Source: Microbacterium sp. oral taxon 186 str. F0373
GTDB taxonomy: Bacteria; Actinomycetota; Actinomycetes; Actinomycetales; Microbacteriaceae
Direction of reading: 5' to 3'
DNA length: 64,000 nt
NCBI RefSeq assembly: GCF_000411455.1
Contig: NZ_KE150458.1
Coordinates: 942,876 to 1,006,875 of the forward strand
Position numbers and translations under genes: made by a program. Below are positions 1-9,099 of the stretch, one piece after another. The notes under the pieces are model-generated. The model ran no database searches. It saw only the letters and a list, made by a program, of their open reading frames with translations, and was not told the DNA's origin. Each line of letters opens with the position of its first letter. Within the stretch, counting starts at the first letter, position 1.

Positions 1-1601
1 TAACCGCCGTGTCCGTCCGGAACCTGAGCGGTACCCGTCTTGACGGCCACGCGGTACCCGGGGATCTTGATGTCGTCGGCGAGTGTGCCCTGGGCGTAGA
101 CGTTCTCGAGCATCTGGGAGACTTCGGCCGCGGTCTGCGGCTTGATGACCTGGACGGGGGCGGGCAAGGTCGGCGTGACGACGGTGCCGTCGGGCTTCGT
201 GCAGGATTCCACGAGCTGTGCCGGCATCCGCACTCCGCCGTTGGCGATCGTCTGGAACAGGCTCGTCACCTGCGTCGGGGTCACCGTGAAGGCCTGCCCG
301 AAGGTTGTCGTGTAGAAGGTCTGGTTGTCCCAGGTGGAGGCGTCGCGGATCTCTCCGGTGGGCTCGCCCGACCAGTTCAGCGCCGTGCCGTCGCCCACGC
401 CGAAGCGCTTCAGGTAGTCGTAGCGCGTCTCGGCGGGAACCTGCGCGCCGAACTGCGACATGGCGACGTTGGAGGACTCCACGAGCCCGCCGGTGAGCGT
501 CAGGTTCTGCGTGGGGTGACTCTCGGAGTCGTTGATCACCGCACCGTTGGGGAACTGGATGCGGTCTGGCGTCTCGACCGTCGATGTCGGGGTGAGACCG
601 CCCTGCTCGATGACCGTGGCGGCCGTCACGGGCTTGAACGTCGATCCCGGCTCGTACGAGACGCGAAGCAGCCGCGAACCGCGATTGTCGGGGTCGGAGG
701 CGCCCGGGTCGTTGGGGTCGACCGTCTTCGTCTCGGCGAGGGCCCGGATCTTGCCGGTCTTCGCCTCCATGACGATGATGCCGCCCCAGTCGGCCTGGTA
801 GCGCGCGGTCTCTTCGGCGATCAGCTGCTGCATGAACCACTGCAGATCGCTGTCGATCGTGAGTTTCAGTGTGCCGCCGTTGACGGCCGGCTTCTCAATT
901 TCGGTGCCGGGGATGATGACACCGTCCGCCCCGCGCTGGTAGGTCAACGAGCCGTCCGTTGCCTGGAGGCAGGAGTTCTGTAGAGACTCCAGGCCCTCCA
1001 GGGGGTCGCCGTCGGACCCGACGAAACCGATCAGGTTGCCCGCGACCGCACCGTCGGGGTAGGTGCGAGAGGGGTGGAGGGGGAAGGTCAGGAACGGGAG
1101 CTTGAGCGCCGCGAGTGCGCGGTACTCCTCCGTGGAGACGTACCGCTTCACATACGCGAATCGCGACGCCGAGTTCTCGGCCAGCGCGTCGGACACGATC
1201 TTCTCGACGTCCGCGGCCGACTGACCTGTGATCGCGGCGATCTTGGGCGCCACGTCGGTCCACGGCGTCATGATGTTCTTGCCGTCGGCATCCGTCATCG
1301 CGTTGCCGCTGGCATCGGTCTGCACCGCACCCTGCGCCGCGAGCATGGGGTCGATCTGCACGTCGTAGAGCGTCGTGCTGCTCGCGAGCACGACGCCGTT
1401 GTCGTCGACGATGTCGCCGCGCGCGCCGTAGAGAGTGCTCTTGGCCCCGGTCGCGAACTGCTCCGAGTCGTCGACGTGCTCGCGCGCGTTGACCACCTGG
1501 ATGTCCACCAGACGCACGACGAAGGCGGACAGCACCACCAGGACGACGGCGAGGGCGACGACGGTGCGGCGCCGCGGGCTGCGTGTTGCTCGTGTCGTCA
1601 T
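1..1601 (-). CDS. ftsI: Division penicillin-binding protein (FtsI/PBP2-type transpeptidase), C-terminus cut by window edge
   Basis: Septal peptidoglycan D,D-transpeptidase that cross-links new wall at the division site. About 530 codons are present and the stop lies beyond base 1. A basic N-terminus (RSPRRR) is followed by one membrane anchor near residues 12-32. A dimerisation module comes next, then the transpeptidase domain. Its catalytic motif STFK lies near residue 320, SSN near 375 and KTGTA close to the cut end, so the active site is complete. ATG starts at 1601, four bases after the stop of the FtsL-like gene. It is the last gene seen of the mraZ-rsmH-ftsL-ftsI cluster, so it is probably co-transcribed from the MraZ-box promoter. 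Very secure as a class B PBP; the division role is inferred from context. Confidence 0.95.
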   Translation of the reverse strand, partial: MTTRATRSPRRRTVVALAVVLVVLSAFVVRLVDIQVVNAREHVDDSEQFATGAKSTLYGARGDIVDDNGVVLASSTTLYDVQIDPMLAAQGAVQTDASGNAMTDADGKNIMTPWTDVAPKIAAITGQSAADVEKIVSDALAENSASRFAYVKRYVSTEEYRALAALKLPFLTFPLHPSRTYPDGAVAGNLIGFVGSDGDPLEGLESLQNSCLQATDGSLTYQRGADGVIIPGTEIEKPAVNGGTLKLTIDSDLQWFMQQLIAEETARYQADWGGIIVMEAKTGKIRALAETKTVDPNDPGASDPDNRGSRLLRVSYEPGSTFKPVTAATVIEQGGLTPTSTVETPDRIQFPNGAVINDSESHPTQNLTLTGGLVESSNVAMSQFGAQVPAETRYDYLKRFGVGDGTALNWSGEPTGEIRDASTWDNQTFYTTTFGQAFTVTPTQVTSLFQTIANGGVRMPAQLVESCTKPDGTVVTPTLPAPVQVIKPQTAAEVSQMLENVYAQGTLADDIKIPGYRVAVKTGTAQVPDGHGG

Positions 1602-1605
1602 GGAC

Positions 1606-2211
1606 TCAGTGTGTGGCGGGGACGGGCAGACCGTCGGCGATGGCAGGGGGTGTCGGGTTATCGGGGATGGCCTTGTCGACGACCGAGCTGCCGCCGGTCG
1701 CGCCGAGGCTCGCCGCCGGATCGCCGACGAGCGGGCGTCCGCTGACGAGGGCGTTGCCGACGGCGGCCTTGCTCAACGCGTTGACCGCGCTCGCACCGGT
1801 CAGTCCCGCGGCGGTGCCGATGACGGCGTTGTCGCTCAGACGGAGGTAGGTCGGCGCCTGGCCGGTCACCATGCCCATCGCCTCCGCATTGGCGGCGAGG
1901 TACTGCGGCGAACTCAGGCCGGCGATGCTGTCCTGCAGCATCTGCTTCTGCCAGTCGAGACTGCGCTGCTGATCACCGAGAGTCGACAACTCGTACGAGG
2001 ATTGCGTCGTCAGGATCGACAGCCCCATCTGCGCGCCGCCGATCAGCAGCGCGCCGCTGACTGCGACGATGCCGTAGACGAGGCGCGGACGGCGTCGCGG
2101 CGCGGGCTGCTCGACCGCATGAAGCCGACGCTCCGGCACCCCCGGGGTGCGCAGCGGAAGGGGAGCCGCCCCCACGAACGGATCGAGGTTGCTCTCTGCC
2201 GGCACACTCAT
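1606..2211 (-). CDS. FtsL-like cell-division protein
   Basis: A 201-residue single-pass membrane protein between rsmH and ftsI, the usual position of FtsL, a division scaffold. A proline- and arginine-rich cytoplasmic segment (1-44) precedes a hydrophobic helix at about 45-66 ([16 protein letters not shown]). A short coiled-coil-like stretch rich in Gln and Leu follows (about 75-100). The low-complexity Ala/Gly/Pro tail is longer than in classical FtsL. Its ATG overlaps the rsmH stop by four bases (ATGA), which suggests translational coupling. FtsL sequences diverge strongly, so the name rests on topology and position. It corresponds in place to the mycobacterial gene between mraW and pbpB. 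Confidence 0.72.
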   Translation of the reverse strand: MSVPAESNLDPFVGAAPLPLRTPGVPERRLHAVEQPAPRRRPRLVYGIVAVSGALLIGGAQMGLSILTTQSSYELSTLGDQQRSLDWQKQMLQDSIAGLSSPQYLAANAEAMGMVTGQAPTYLRLSDNAVIGTAAGLTGASAVNALSKAAVGNALVSGRPLVGDPAASLGATGGSSVVDKAIPDNPTPPAIADGLPVPATH

Positions 2212-3203
2212 GCCGCCTCCCGGATGCGTTCGGCCGCGCGCAGGCGCACGGGTGCGGCCCGCGGATTGCGTGCCTTCTCTTCTTCGGAGGCCAGCTCGGC
2301 GCCCTTGACCACGAGCCGGAATCGCGGAGCGTGCTCGGGAAGCTCGACGGGTAGTCCCGCCGGCGCGGTGGATGCCGCGGCATCCGCGAACACGCGCTTG
2401 ACGAGACGGTCCTCGAGGGACTGGTAGCTCATCACGACGATGCGTCCGCCCACGTTCAACAGGTCCATGCTCGGCGGCAGGGCACGCTCCAGCACCGACA
2501 GCTCGGCGTTCACCTCGATGCGAAGGGCCTGGAAGACGCGCTTGGCGGGGTGGCCGCGTCCCTCGCGCTGCACCGCGACCGGCGTCGCCGCCACGAGGAT
2601 GTCGACCAGCTGCCCGGAGCGCTCGATCGCAGCGTCGGCGCGCGCGGAGATGATGGCCCGGGCGTAGCGTGCGGCGAGCTTCTCTTCGCCGTAGCGTTCG
2701 AAAATGCGGCGCAGATCGCCTTCACCGTAGGTCGCGACGATCTCCGCTGCCGTCGTGCCGGCGGTCTGGTCCATGCGCATGTCCAGCGGCGCGTCCCGCG
2801 AATAGGCGAACCCGCGATCGGCGTCGTCGAGCTGCAGCGACGAGACACCGAGGTCGAAGAGGATGCCGTCGACCCGGTCGACGCCGGCGGAGCGCACGGC
2901 CGCGGCGATCCCGTCGTAGACGGTGTGCACGAGCGTGACACGGTCGCCGAAGCGCGCCAGCCGCTCCCCCGCGATCCGCAGGGCGTCGGTGTCGCGATCG
3001 AGCCCGATGAGGCGGATGTCACCGAAGCGCTCCAGCAGGGCCTCGGAGTGCCCGCCCATTCCCTCGGTCGCGTCGACCAGAACGGCGCCCGGGTGGGCGA
3101 GGGCCGGCGAGAGCAGCTCGACGCAGCGCTCGAGGAGGACCGGGGTGTGGATGTCGGAGGTGCTCATGATGAGGCGGGCGTGAGCCGGAGTCGTGATCCC
3201 CAT
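2208..3203 (-). CDS. rsmH: 16S rRNA (cytosine1402-N4)-methyltransferase RsmH
   Basis: SAM-dependent methylation of C1402 in the decoding centre of 16S rRNA. The protein starts with the family signature [13 protein letters not shown]. It continues with the SAM-binding segment [24 protein letters not shown], then [20 protein letters not shown], and [14 protein letters not shown] near the C-terminus, all diagnostic. The longest reading begins at 3203. The ATG at 3167 ([12 protein letters not shown]) fits the usual family N-terminus better, and neither start has a clear Shine-Dalgarno, so the start is uncertain. It is the second gene of the dcw cluster, 61 bases after mraZ, and it overlaps the FtsL-like gene by four bases. 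Confidence 0.96.
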   Translation of the reverse strand: MGITTPAHARLIMSTSDIHTPVLLERCVELLSPALAHPGAVLVDATEGMGGHSEALLERFGDIRLIGLDRDTDALRIAGERLARFGDRVTLVHTVYDGIAAAVRSAGVDRVDGILFDLGVSSLQLDDADRGFAYSRDAPLDMRMDQTAGTTAAEIVATYGEGDLRRIFERYGEEKLAARYARAIISARADAAIERSGQLVDILVAATPVAVQREGRGHPAKRVFQALRIEVNAELSVLERALPPSMDLLNVGGRIVVMSYQSLEDRLVKRVFADAAASTAPAGLPVELPEHAPRFRLVVKGAELASEEEKARNPRAAPVRLRAAERIREAA

Positions 3204-3264
3204 CCGCCTGACCTGACACCGGGGAAGTGTGTCAGGGCGTGCGGCTGGGAGTCACGGCCACGGC

Positions 3265-3696
3265 TCAGAAGAGGCCCGGGATCACCTCCTGCTCCATGTC
3301 CGAGTAGCTGTCTTCGTTGCTGTCTGCGTAGGCGTTCCATGCCTGCGCATCCCAGATCTCCGCGTGAGCGCCGACGCCCGTGACCACGAGCTCGCGGCCG
3401 AGGTTGGCGTAGGCGCGCAGGTGCGGGGGGATGGTGATGCGGCTCTGGCTATCGGGCTTCTCGTCGCTGGCACCCGACAGGAACATGCGCTGGAAGTCGC
3501 GCGCCTGCTTGTTGGTCAGGGGCGCTTCGCGGATCTTCTCGTAAACCCGCTCGAATTCCTTCGTGCTGAACACGTAGAGGCAGCGCTCCTGGCCTCGAGT
3601 CACGACGACCCCGTCGCCCAGGTCGGTACGGAACTTCGCCGGAAGGATGACGCGGCCCTTGTCGTCGAGCTTGGGGGTGTAGGTGCCCAACAGCAT
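3265..3696 (-). CDS. mraZ: Transcriptional regulator MraZ
   Basis: A 143-residue AbrB-fold DNA-binding protein, the first gene of the division and cell-wall cluster. It begins [19 protein letters not shown] and repeats the fold around [15 protein letters not shown], giving the two SpoVT/AbrB-like halves typical of MraZ. The DxKGR and DSQSR motifs are the DNA-contacting signatures. The ATG at 3696 has a strong Shine-Dalgarno (GGAGGAAGGGGG) just upstream. Three direct MraZ-box repeats lie 38-63 bases ahead of the start, so autoregulation is expected. The acidic C-terminal tail ([12 protein letters not shown]) is slightly longer than minimal. Confidence 0.97.
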   Translation of the reverse strand: MLLGTYTPKLDDKGRVILPAKFRTDLGDGVVVTRGQERCLYVFSTKEFERVYEKIREAPLTNKQARDFQRMFLSGASDEKPDSQSRITIPPHLRAYANLGRELVVTGVGAHAEIWDAQAWNAYADSNEDSYSDMEQEVIPGLF

Positions 3697-3733
3697 CGGC
3701 GACTCCCCCTTCCTCCGGCCCGATCAAGGTGCG

Positions 3734-3759
3734 CACCACTTTACTCCACTTTCCTCCAC
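3734..3759 (-). promoter_or_regulatory. MraZ-box operator: three direct repeats
   Basis: Read on the minus strand, the hexamers GTGGAG, GTGGAG and GTGGTG follow one another, separated by the four-base spacers GAAA and TAAA. This gives an exact 10-bp period. It matches the known MraZ recognition sequence (GTGG[A/T]G repeats with 4-nt spacers) and stands directly upstream of mraZ, so it is the probable autoregulatory operator of the cluster. Confidence 0.9.
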
Positions 3760-3850
3760 CTGACTATGACTTCCTGGGCGCCGCGCTCCCCGGAGCTCCC
3801 TCACGGGGCGACGACGGGGCCGAGTGTCGGAGCGCGTCACCGCCGGCGGG

Positions 3851-3882
3851 CACAAAAAAGCACCGACCTCTCGGTCGGTGCT
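3851..3882 (-). terminator. Rho-independent terminator after the DUF3040 gene
   Basis: Perfect 10-bp stem (AGCACCGACC / GGTCGGTGCT) with a four-base loop. On the minus strand it is followed by a run of T residues (bases 3854-3859 are A on the plus strand). It lies 26 bases past the stop of the DUF3040 gene and ahead of the mraZ promoter. Confidence 0.9.
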
Positions 3883-3907
3883 CTTCGTGTCGTGCGGTGT
3901 GCTGCGG

Positions 3908-4285
3908 TCAGGATCCGTCTTGGCGGCGGTCCCAGCGGTCGTTCATGCGGTCCATGAAGGACGACGATCCGGCACGGGAGGGCTTGCGCTGCCCCTTGTG
4001 CTCCGGCGACGTCTTGAGCGCGGCAAGTCCCTTCGCGGGAGTGGCGGCCAGAACGACGCCACCCACCATCACCAGGAAGGCGATCACGCCGATGGCGATG
4101 ATGCCGGTGGAGACACCTGCGATGAGTCCGCCCAGACCCACCAGCACGAGGATGGTTCCGTACACGATGTTGCGATAGCTGAGGGTGCGGCCGTCTCGGG
4201 ACGCGCTCACGACGTCTGCGTCCTTGTTCATGAGATGACGTTCCATCTCATCGAGCAGACGCTGCTCCTGCTCTGACAGCGGCAT
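3908..4285 (-). CDS. DUF3040 membrane protein
   Basis: A 125-residue actinobacterial membrane protein of unknown biochemical role. The DUF3040 hallmark is visible at the N-terminus: MPLSEQEQRLLDEMERHL. Two adjacent hydrophobic helices follow (about residues 50-70 and 72-93, VYGTILVLVGLGG and IIAIGVIAFLVMVGG). The C-terminal tail is basic (FMDRMNDRWDRR). A good Shine-Dalgarno (GAGGAGGGGG) precedes ATG 4285. In many actinobacteria the family lies beside the mraZ end of the dcw cluster, as here. A strong terminator follows. Confidence 0.9.
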   Translation of the reverse strand: MPLSEQEQRLLDEMERHLMNKDADVVSASRDGRTLSYRNIVYGTILVLVGLGGLIAGVSTGIIAIGVIAFLVMVGGVVLAATPAKGLAALKTSPEHKGQRKPSRAGSSSFMDRMNDRWDRRQDGS

Positions 4286-4364
4286 GCTGCCCCCTCCTCG
4301 CCGTTTCGGACCGGCATCTCGTGCGGTCGATTCTACGCGTGCGGTCGAGAACTAGGCTAGGCCC

Positions 4365-5453
4365 GTGCACGCTTCCGCCGACCCAATCGAGGCCATTTCC
4401 CAGCGACTGGCAAGCTTCGTGGCGGCCCAGCGGCTCGCGTGGGCCGCCGCCGGCCCGGAGGCGCAGGTGTTCCTGGATGCCGCGACCCACACCCTGTCCG
4501 GCGGAAAACGACTGCGGGCACGCTTCTGCGTCACAGGCTGGCGCGCGGTCGCGAACGCCGGCGGGGACGCGAAGGAGATCCCGGACGCCGTGCTCGATGC
4601 CGCCGCCGCGCTCGAGGTGTTCCACGCCGCCGCGCTCGTGCACGACGACATCATCGACAACTCAGACACCCGGCGCGGACAACCCGCCGCGCACCGTGCG
4701 CTGGAGGCGGCGCACGCGGAGTCCGGTTGGGCGGGCGACGGCTCGGCGTTCGGGCGGTCCGCCGCGATCCTGCTCGGCGACCTCCTCGTCGCCTGGAGCG
4801 ACGATCTGCTCGAGCAGGGACTCGCGCACGCGTCACACGCGGCATCCGCGCGGGAGGTCTACGCGCTCATGCGCCGTGAGGTCACCGTCGGGCAGTTCTT
4901 GGACATCGCCGAGGAGGCGGCGTTCACGACGGCTCCCGACGAGGAACATGCCGAGCGCGCCCTCCGCGTCGCCTCGCTGAAGTCCGCGCGCTACAGCATC
5001 CAGCATCCCCTCCTCCTGGGCGCGGCGCTCGCCGGCGCCGACGCCGCCCAGTCGGCGGCTCTGGCCGCCTTCGGACACCCGCTGGGACTCGCGTTCCAGC
5101 TACGCGACGATGTGCTCGGCGTGTTCGGCGACAGTGCTGTCACCGGGAAGCCGTCGGGTGACGATCTGCGTGAGGGCAAGCGCACGCTCCTCGTCGCCTA
5201 CACCCGAGAGGGACTGACCGGCGACGCGCGTGCCGCGCTCGACAAACTCATCGGCGACTCCGCACTCACGGCGGAGCAGATCGCTCAGATCCAGGAGACC
5301 ATCGTCGCCACCGATGCGCTGCAGCGGGTCGAATCCGCGATCAGCGCTTACGCCGCCGAAGCGGAGCGGGCGCTGCACGATGCCCGACTGTCTCCGTCAG
5401 CGGTGGACGAGCTGCGCGAACTCGCGGAGGCATCGATCAGCCGCACGGCGTGA
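4365..5453 (+). CDS. Polyprenyl diphosphate synthase (trans-isoprenyl chain elongation)
   Basis: Condenses isopentenyl diphosphate onto an allylic primer, making geranylgeranyl or longer prenyl chains for quinones, carotenoids or lipid carriers. The first Asp-rich motif DDIIDNSDTRRG is near residue 90. The second appears as QLRDDVLGVFGD near residue 245, the DDxxG form seen in actinobacterial GGPP synthases. GGKRLRARF marks the IPP-binding region. It starts with GTG at 4365, six bases after a TAGGCT -10 box and with no ribosome-binding site, so the mRNA is probably leaderless. Its place before the Rv2175c-like gene and the kinase matches the mycobacterial idsA2 region. Chain length cannot be read from sequence alone. 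Confidence 0.93.
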   Translation: MHASADPIEAISQRLASFVAAQRLAWAAAGPEAQVFLDAATHTLSGGKRLRARFCVTGWRAVANAGGDAKEIPDAVLDAAAALEVFHAAALVHDDIIDNSDTRRGQPAAHRALEAAHAESGWAGDGSAFGRSAAILLGDLLVAWSDDLLEQGLAHASHAASAREVYALMRREVTVGQFLDIAEEAAFTTAPDEEHAERALRVASLKSARYSIQHPLLLGAALAGADAAQSAALAAFGHPLGLAFQLRDDVLGVFGDSAVTGKPSGDDLREGKRTLLVAYTREGLTGDARAALDKLIGDSALTAEQIAQIQETIVATDALQRVESAISAYAAEAERALHDARLSPSAVDELRELAEASISRTA

Positions 5454-5465
5454 GACGCGTCAGCG

Positions 5466-5813
5466 TCAAGCGAGCGTCTGCGCGACGCGGCGGACCTCGC
5501 TCTTGCGCCCCTGCCGGAGTGCCGAGATCGGCGCCTGGCCGATGGAGTCCTCCTCGCTCAGCAGCCAGTCGATGGCCTCGTCGTCGGTGAACCCGGCATC
5601 CTGCAGCACGATGATCGTGCCGCGCAGCGACGAGAGCGGGTGCCCGTCGACGATGAAGATCTCCGGCACCGCGAACGCGCCGCCGCGGCGCGAGCCGATC
5701 AGGTGCTTGTCGTCGAGCAGTCGACGCACGCGGCCGAGCGGTTCGTCGAGAACCTCGACCAGGTCGGGGAGAGTGAGCCAGCGGGTGGACGCGGGGACGA
5801 TGTCGTCGGTCAC
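5466..5813 (-). CDS. Rv2175c-like DNA-binding protein
   Basis: A 115-residue protein of the Rv2175c family, winged-helix DNA-binding proteins that in mycobacteria are substrates of the kinase PknL. The N-terminal part WLTLPDLVEVLDEPLGRVRR carries the helix-turn-helix. The family-typical C-terminus contains LQDAGFTDDEAIDWL. I chose GTG 5813 (VTDDIVPASTRW), because upstream codons are poorly family-like and a GATAGT -10 box lies six bases ahead, which suggests a leaderless start. Ser9 and Thr10 near the N-terminus are candidate phosphorylation sites by analogy with the mycobacterial protein (inference). A PknL-type kinase gene lies 1.3 kb away. Confidence 0.85.
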   Translation of the reverse strand: MTDDIVPASTRWLTLPDLVEVLDEPLGRVRRLLDDKHLIGSRRGGAFAVPEIFIVDGHPLSSLRGTIIVLQDAGFTDDEAIDWLLSEEDSIGQAPISALRQGRKSEVRRVAQTLA

Positions 5814-5979
5814 CCTTCCACTATCGCATCTCGCGAGCGCACCATTGGTGCGTTCATCGCCATCGACACGATTCTCACTTCTGTCACAGCAGTCACTTCT
5901 TATAGCACCCGTTGACATGAATTTACTTCCATGACACGGTGGCGACGGTACGAATCGGGTGAGCAGAAGGAGAAGAACG

Positions 5980-6993
5980 TTGTCACGACTCGACCCCCGC
6001 CCGGGCACCGCGCGCGTCGCCACGACCGGCGTGATCGGCACGATCGGCACACTGGCGTTGACGCTGAGCGTCTCCCCCGCCTCGGCGGCGACAGCCGATC
6101 CGCGCCCGACGACCCGCGATCAGACGCGCATCGACGCGCCGACGTTGACTCCCGTTCCGCGGCACGCAGCCTCACCGGCGACGTACACGGTGCACAGCGG
6201 CGACACGCTGTGGGACATCTCCCAGCGGGTCGGAATCGAGCTGTCCGCCCTGCGTGCGGCGAACGGCCTCGAGGCCAGCACGCTGATCCACCCCGGTCAG
6301 GTGCTGGTTCTTCCCGGCAGCGGCGCGCGCACCGCAGAGTCTTCCGCGCCGGCGGCGACCGCGGCCTTCACGCCGGCGGCATACGGAGTGAGCGCGGGCG
6401 ACACCCTCTGGGCCATCGCCGACGCGCACGGCGTGAGCCTCGACGCGCTCCTGCAGGCCAACGGGCTGGGACGGGACGCCATCATCTACCCCGGACAGAC
6501 GCTCACGATCCCCGGCGCGGATGCCGTGCTCCGAGCGACCCCCGCCGCGGTCGAGACGCCCGTGCCCACGGCGGCGCCGGCCACCGATCTCGATGCGGAG
6601 CAGATCGAGAACGCGCGGACGATCATCCGGGTCGGGCGCGAACTGGGCGTCCCCGATCGCGGCATCGCGATCGCTCTGGCCACGGCGATGGTCGAGTCGT
6701 GGATCCGCAACCTCGATTGGGGCGACCGCGACTCGCTCGGGATGTTCCAGCAGCGACCCAGCACCGGATGGGGAAGTCCCGACCAGGTGCGCGACCCCGT
6801 GCTCTCGACCACCGCGTTCTTCGAAGGGGTTTCGGGCCCCGACGGTCTCATCACACGCGGACTGCTGGATGTGCCCGGGTGGGAGTCGATGGACTTCGGC
6901 GCCGCCGCCCAGGCCGTGCAGGTCTCGGCGTATCCGGAGCGCTACGGGCCGTGGGAGCAGACCGCCTACGCCTGGCTCGCGGCACTCGGCTGA
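5980..6993 (+). CDS. Secreted LysM protein with lysozyme-like domain
   Basis: A predicted secreted peptidoglycan-binding and probably muralytic protein of about 337 residues. A twin-arginine-free signal peptide (hydrophobic GVIGTIGTLALTLSVSP, then ASA) leads to two LysM repeats, YTVHSGDTLWDISQRVG and YGVSAGDTLWAIADAHG. The C-terminal domain (AIALATAMVESWIRNLDWG, SLGMFQQRPSTGWG) resembles the lysozyme/transglycosylase-like domain of actinobacterial hydrolases, with Glu in MVES as candidate catalytic acid. I chose TTG 5980, because AAGGAG lies seven bases upstream. An in-frame GTG at 5959 is possible but has no such site. It lies just upstream of the PASTA kinase, which itself senses peptidoglycan. 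Confidence 0.88.
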   Translation: MSRLDPRPGTARVATTGVIGTIGTLALTLSVSPASAATADPRPTTRDQTRIDAPTLTPVPRHAASPATYTVHSGDTLWDISQRVGIELSALRAANGLEASTLIHPGQVLVLPGSGARTAESSAPAATAAFTPAAYGVSAGDTLWAIADAHGVSLDALLQANGLGRDAIIYPGQTLTIPGADAVLRATPAAVETPVPTAAPATDLDAEQIENARTIIRVGRELGVPDRGIAIALATAMVESWIRNLDWGDRDSLGMFQQRPSTGWGSPDQVRDPVLSTTAFFEGVSGPDGLITRGLLDVPGWESMDFGAAAQAVQVSAYPERYGPWEQTAYAWLAALG

Positions 6994-7083
6994 GCGCCCG
7001 CGCGCCACGGCTTTGCCTGCGCACATGCCGCGAGGGGTGAGCCGCTCCCGGACCGGAGCGTTCCGGCTCCCTAGAATCACAGG

Positions 7084-9009
7084 GTGAGCACGAGCCAGCA
7101 GACCGACCCGCTGATCGGCCGTCTGGTCGACGGACGGTACCGCGTCCGGGCTCGCATCGCTCGCGGGGGGATGGCGACGGTGTACGTCGCGACCGACCTG
7201 CGCCTCGAGCGCCGCGTCGCCCTGAAGGTGATGCACAGCCATCTCTCCGATGACACGGTCTTCCAGAGCCGTTTCATCCAGGAGGCGCGGGCGGCGGCCC
7301 GTCTCGCCGATCCCCATGTGGTCAACGTCTTCGACCAGGGCCAGGACGGCGAGATGGCGTACCTGGTGATGGAGTACCTTCCCGGCATCACCATGCGCGA
7401 ACTGCTGCGTGAGCAGAAGCGTCTCAGCATCCCACAGACGATCACGATCATGGATGCCGTGCTCTCCGGTCTCGCGGCCGCGCACCGCGCGGGCATCGTC
7501 CACCGCGACGTCAAGCCCGAGAACGTACTGCTCGCCGAGGACGGTCGGATCAAGATCGGCGACTTCGGACTCGCGCGCGCGACCAGTGCGAACACGGCCA
7601 CCGGGCAGATGCTCCTGGGAACGATCGCCTACCTCGCGCCCGAGCTCGTCACCCGCGGAACCGCCGACGCACGCAGCGATATCTACGCCCTCGGCATCAT
7701 GCTCTACGAGATGCTCGTCGGCGAGCAGCCGTACAAGGGCGAGCAGCCCATGCAGATCGCCTACCAGCACGCGACCGACTCGGTCCCGCGCCCGAGCGCG
7801 CGCAATCCCGGCATCCCGGAGCAGTTCGATGAGCTCGTGATGTGGGCGACCGAACGCAACCCCGACGACCGGCCGGTCGATGCGCGCGCGATGCTCGAGC
7901 GTCTGCGCGAGATCGAGAAGGAACTCGGCGTCTACCCGCATGTCGTCCGAGCGCCGGCCGCCGGCGTGGTCGCGGTCGACGACGGGGCAGACTCGGGTGA
8001 GCTCACCAAGGTCATGCCGGGGACCTTCACGGCTCCGACGGTCACCGAGACGGTGGACAACTCCACGCGCCTGCGGCTGCGCAGTCGACGCCGAGCGCGA
8101 CGGGGCGGATGGCTGGTGGTGCTCGTACTGCTGCTCGCGGCGCTCGCGGGCGGAGCCGGCTGGTGGTTCGGGTCCGGACCGGGTTCGCAGGTCGGCGTTC
8201 CGGACGTGTCGGGGCGCACCCTGGACGAGGCGACGACTGCCCTCGCCGCCGAAGGGCTGACCGCGCTGCCCGCCCAGGATCACAGTCGCGACGTGCCCGT
8301 CGATCTCGTCATCCGCACCGACCCCGGCGCCGGCGCCCGCGTCGACAAGAACAGCGCCGTGAACGTCATCATCTCGCTGGGCCCGGCATCCCACGACATC
8401 CCCGCTCTGGCGGGACAGAGCCTGCAGGCGGCGACCACCTCCCTCGGCACGATCTACATCGCTCCCTCGGGCGATCCGACGCAGATCTTCACCGATGCTT
8501 CCGCGGGCACCGTGGTGAGCGCGTCGATCACTCCGCCCGGCGGCGGCACTCCGGTGGACTGTTCGAAGGGCTGCACGGCACTGGAGGGGTCGACCGTGGC
8601 GTTCGAGACCTCCGCGGGGCCCGTCCCGGATGTGGCCGGCAAGACCGTGGATGCCGCGACGGCGGCGCTGTCGGCCGTGAACCTGAACGCCACCACGACG
8701 CAGGCCTACGACGACGAGGTCGCGGAGGGACGCGTGATCCATATCGCCGACAAGGACGGCGGCGCACCGTTCCGCCCCGGCGACACCGTCACCCTGGTGG
8801 TCTCGAAGGGGCCGCAGCCGATCGCCGTCCCCGACGTCACCGGCAAGACCGTCGCGCAGGCCATGGACCAGTTGAAGCAGGCGGGCTTCGAACCGGGAAC
8901 GGCGCTCCCCGAGATCGTCTGGGGCATCTTCACCGTGTCGAGCACGAGCCCTGCCGCCGGCACCATGCAGCTCCCCGGAACCAAGATCACGGTCCGCTCC
9001 ACCGGCTGA
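7084..9009 (+). CDS. pknL: PASTA-domain serine/threonine protein kinase, PknL-type
   Basis: A membrane-anchored Hanks-type kinase. The cytoplasmic catalytic domain (1-280) has the glycine loop GGMATVYVA, the lysine in VALKVMH, the catalytic loop HRDVKPENVLL near residue 140, DFGLAR, and APE in LAPELV. A juxtamembrane linker leads to one transmembrane helix at about 343-365. Outside are four PASTA units (GVPDVSGRTLDEA, IPALAGQSLQA, PVPDVAGKTVDA, AVPDVTGKTVAQA), which bind muropeptides or lipid II. GTG 7084 follows TAGAAT by six bases, so it is probably leaderless. Between an Rv2175c-like gene and aroG it matches mycobacterial pknL by position, although mycobacterial PknL lacks PASTA repeats. 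Confidence 0.93.
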   Translation: MSTSQQTDPLIGRLVDGRYRVRARIARGGMATVYVATDLRLERRVALKVMHSHLSDDTVFQSRFIQEARAAARLADPHVVNVFDQGQDGEMAYLVMEYLPGITMRELLREQKRLSIPQTITIMDAVLSGLAAAHRAGIVHRDVKPENVLLAEDGRIKIGDFGLARATSANTATGQMLLGTIAYLAPELVTRGTADARSDIYALGIMLYEMLVGEQPYKGEQPMQIAYQHATDSVPRPSARNPGIPEQFDELVMWATERNPDDRPVDARAMLERLREIEKELGVYPHVVRAPAAGVVAVDDGADSGELTKVMPGTFTAPTVTETVDNSTRLRLRSRRRARRGGWLVVLVLLLAALAGGAGWWFGSGPGSQVGVPDVSGRTLDEATTALAAEGLTALPAQDHSRDVPVDLVIRTDPGAGARVDKNSAVNVIISLGPASHDIPALAGQSLQAATTSLGTIYIAPSGDPTQIFTDASAGTVVSASITPPGGGTPVDCSKGCTALEGSTVAFETSAGPVPDVAGKTVDAATAALSAVNLNATTTQAYDDEVAEGRVIHIADKDGGAPFRPGDTVTLVVSKGPQPIAVPDVTGKTVAQAMDQLKQAGFEPGTALPEIVWGIFTVSSTSPAAGTMQLPGTKITVRSTG

Positions 9010-9032
9010 GCTGGAGCGCTCATGGCGCACAC

Positions 9033-9076
9033 ACGACCGCACCCGCTGCAGAGGATTCGGCAGCGGGTGCGGTCGT
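9033..9076. terminator. Long hairpin between convergent kinase and aroG genes
   Basis: A perfect 17-bp inverted repeat (ACGACCGCACCCGCTGC and its complement) with a 10-base loop, placed between two converging stop codons. There is no T-tract, so it may stop transcription in both directions in a GC-rich fashion. Confidence 0.75.
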
Positions 9077-9099
9077 CTGCAGCAGGGCGCTGCCGCGGA

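Noticed and set aside
5912..5917. TTGACA resembling a -35 box before the LysM gene
   Set aside because: No -10 element at 16-18 bases downstream; I cannot support a promoter there, although the A/T-richer stretch 5880-5935 probably contains one.
6172..9042. Very long minus-strand reading frame opposite the LysM and kinase genes
   Set aside because: GC-rich genes give long stop-free frames on the opposite strand. Its product is Arg/Gly/His-rich without any motif, while the plus strand carries full domains.
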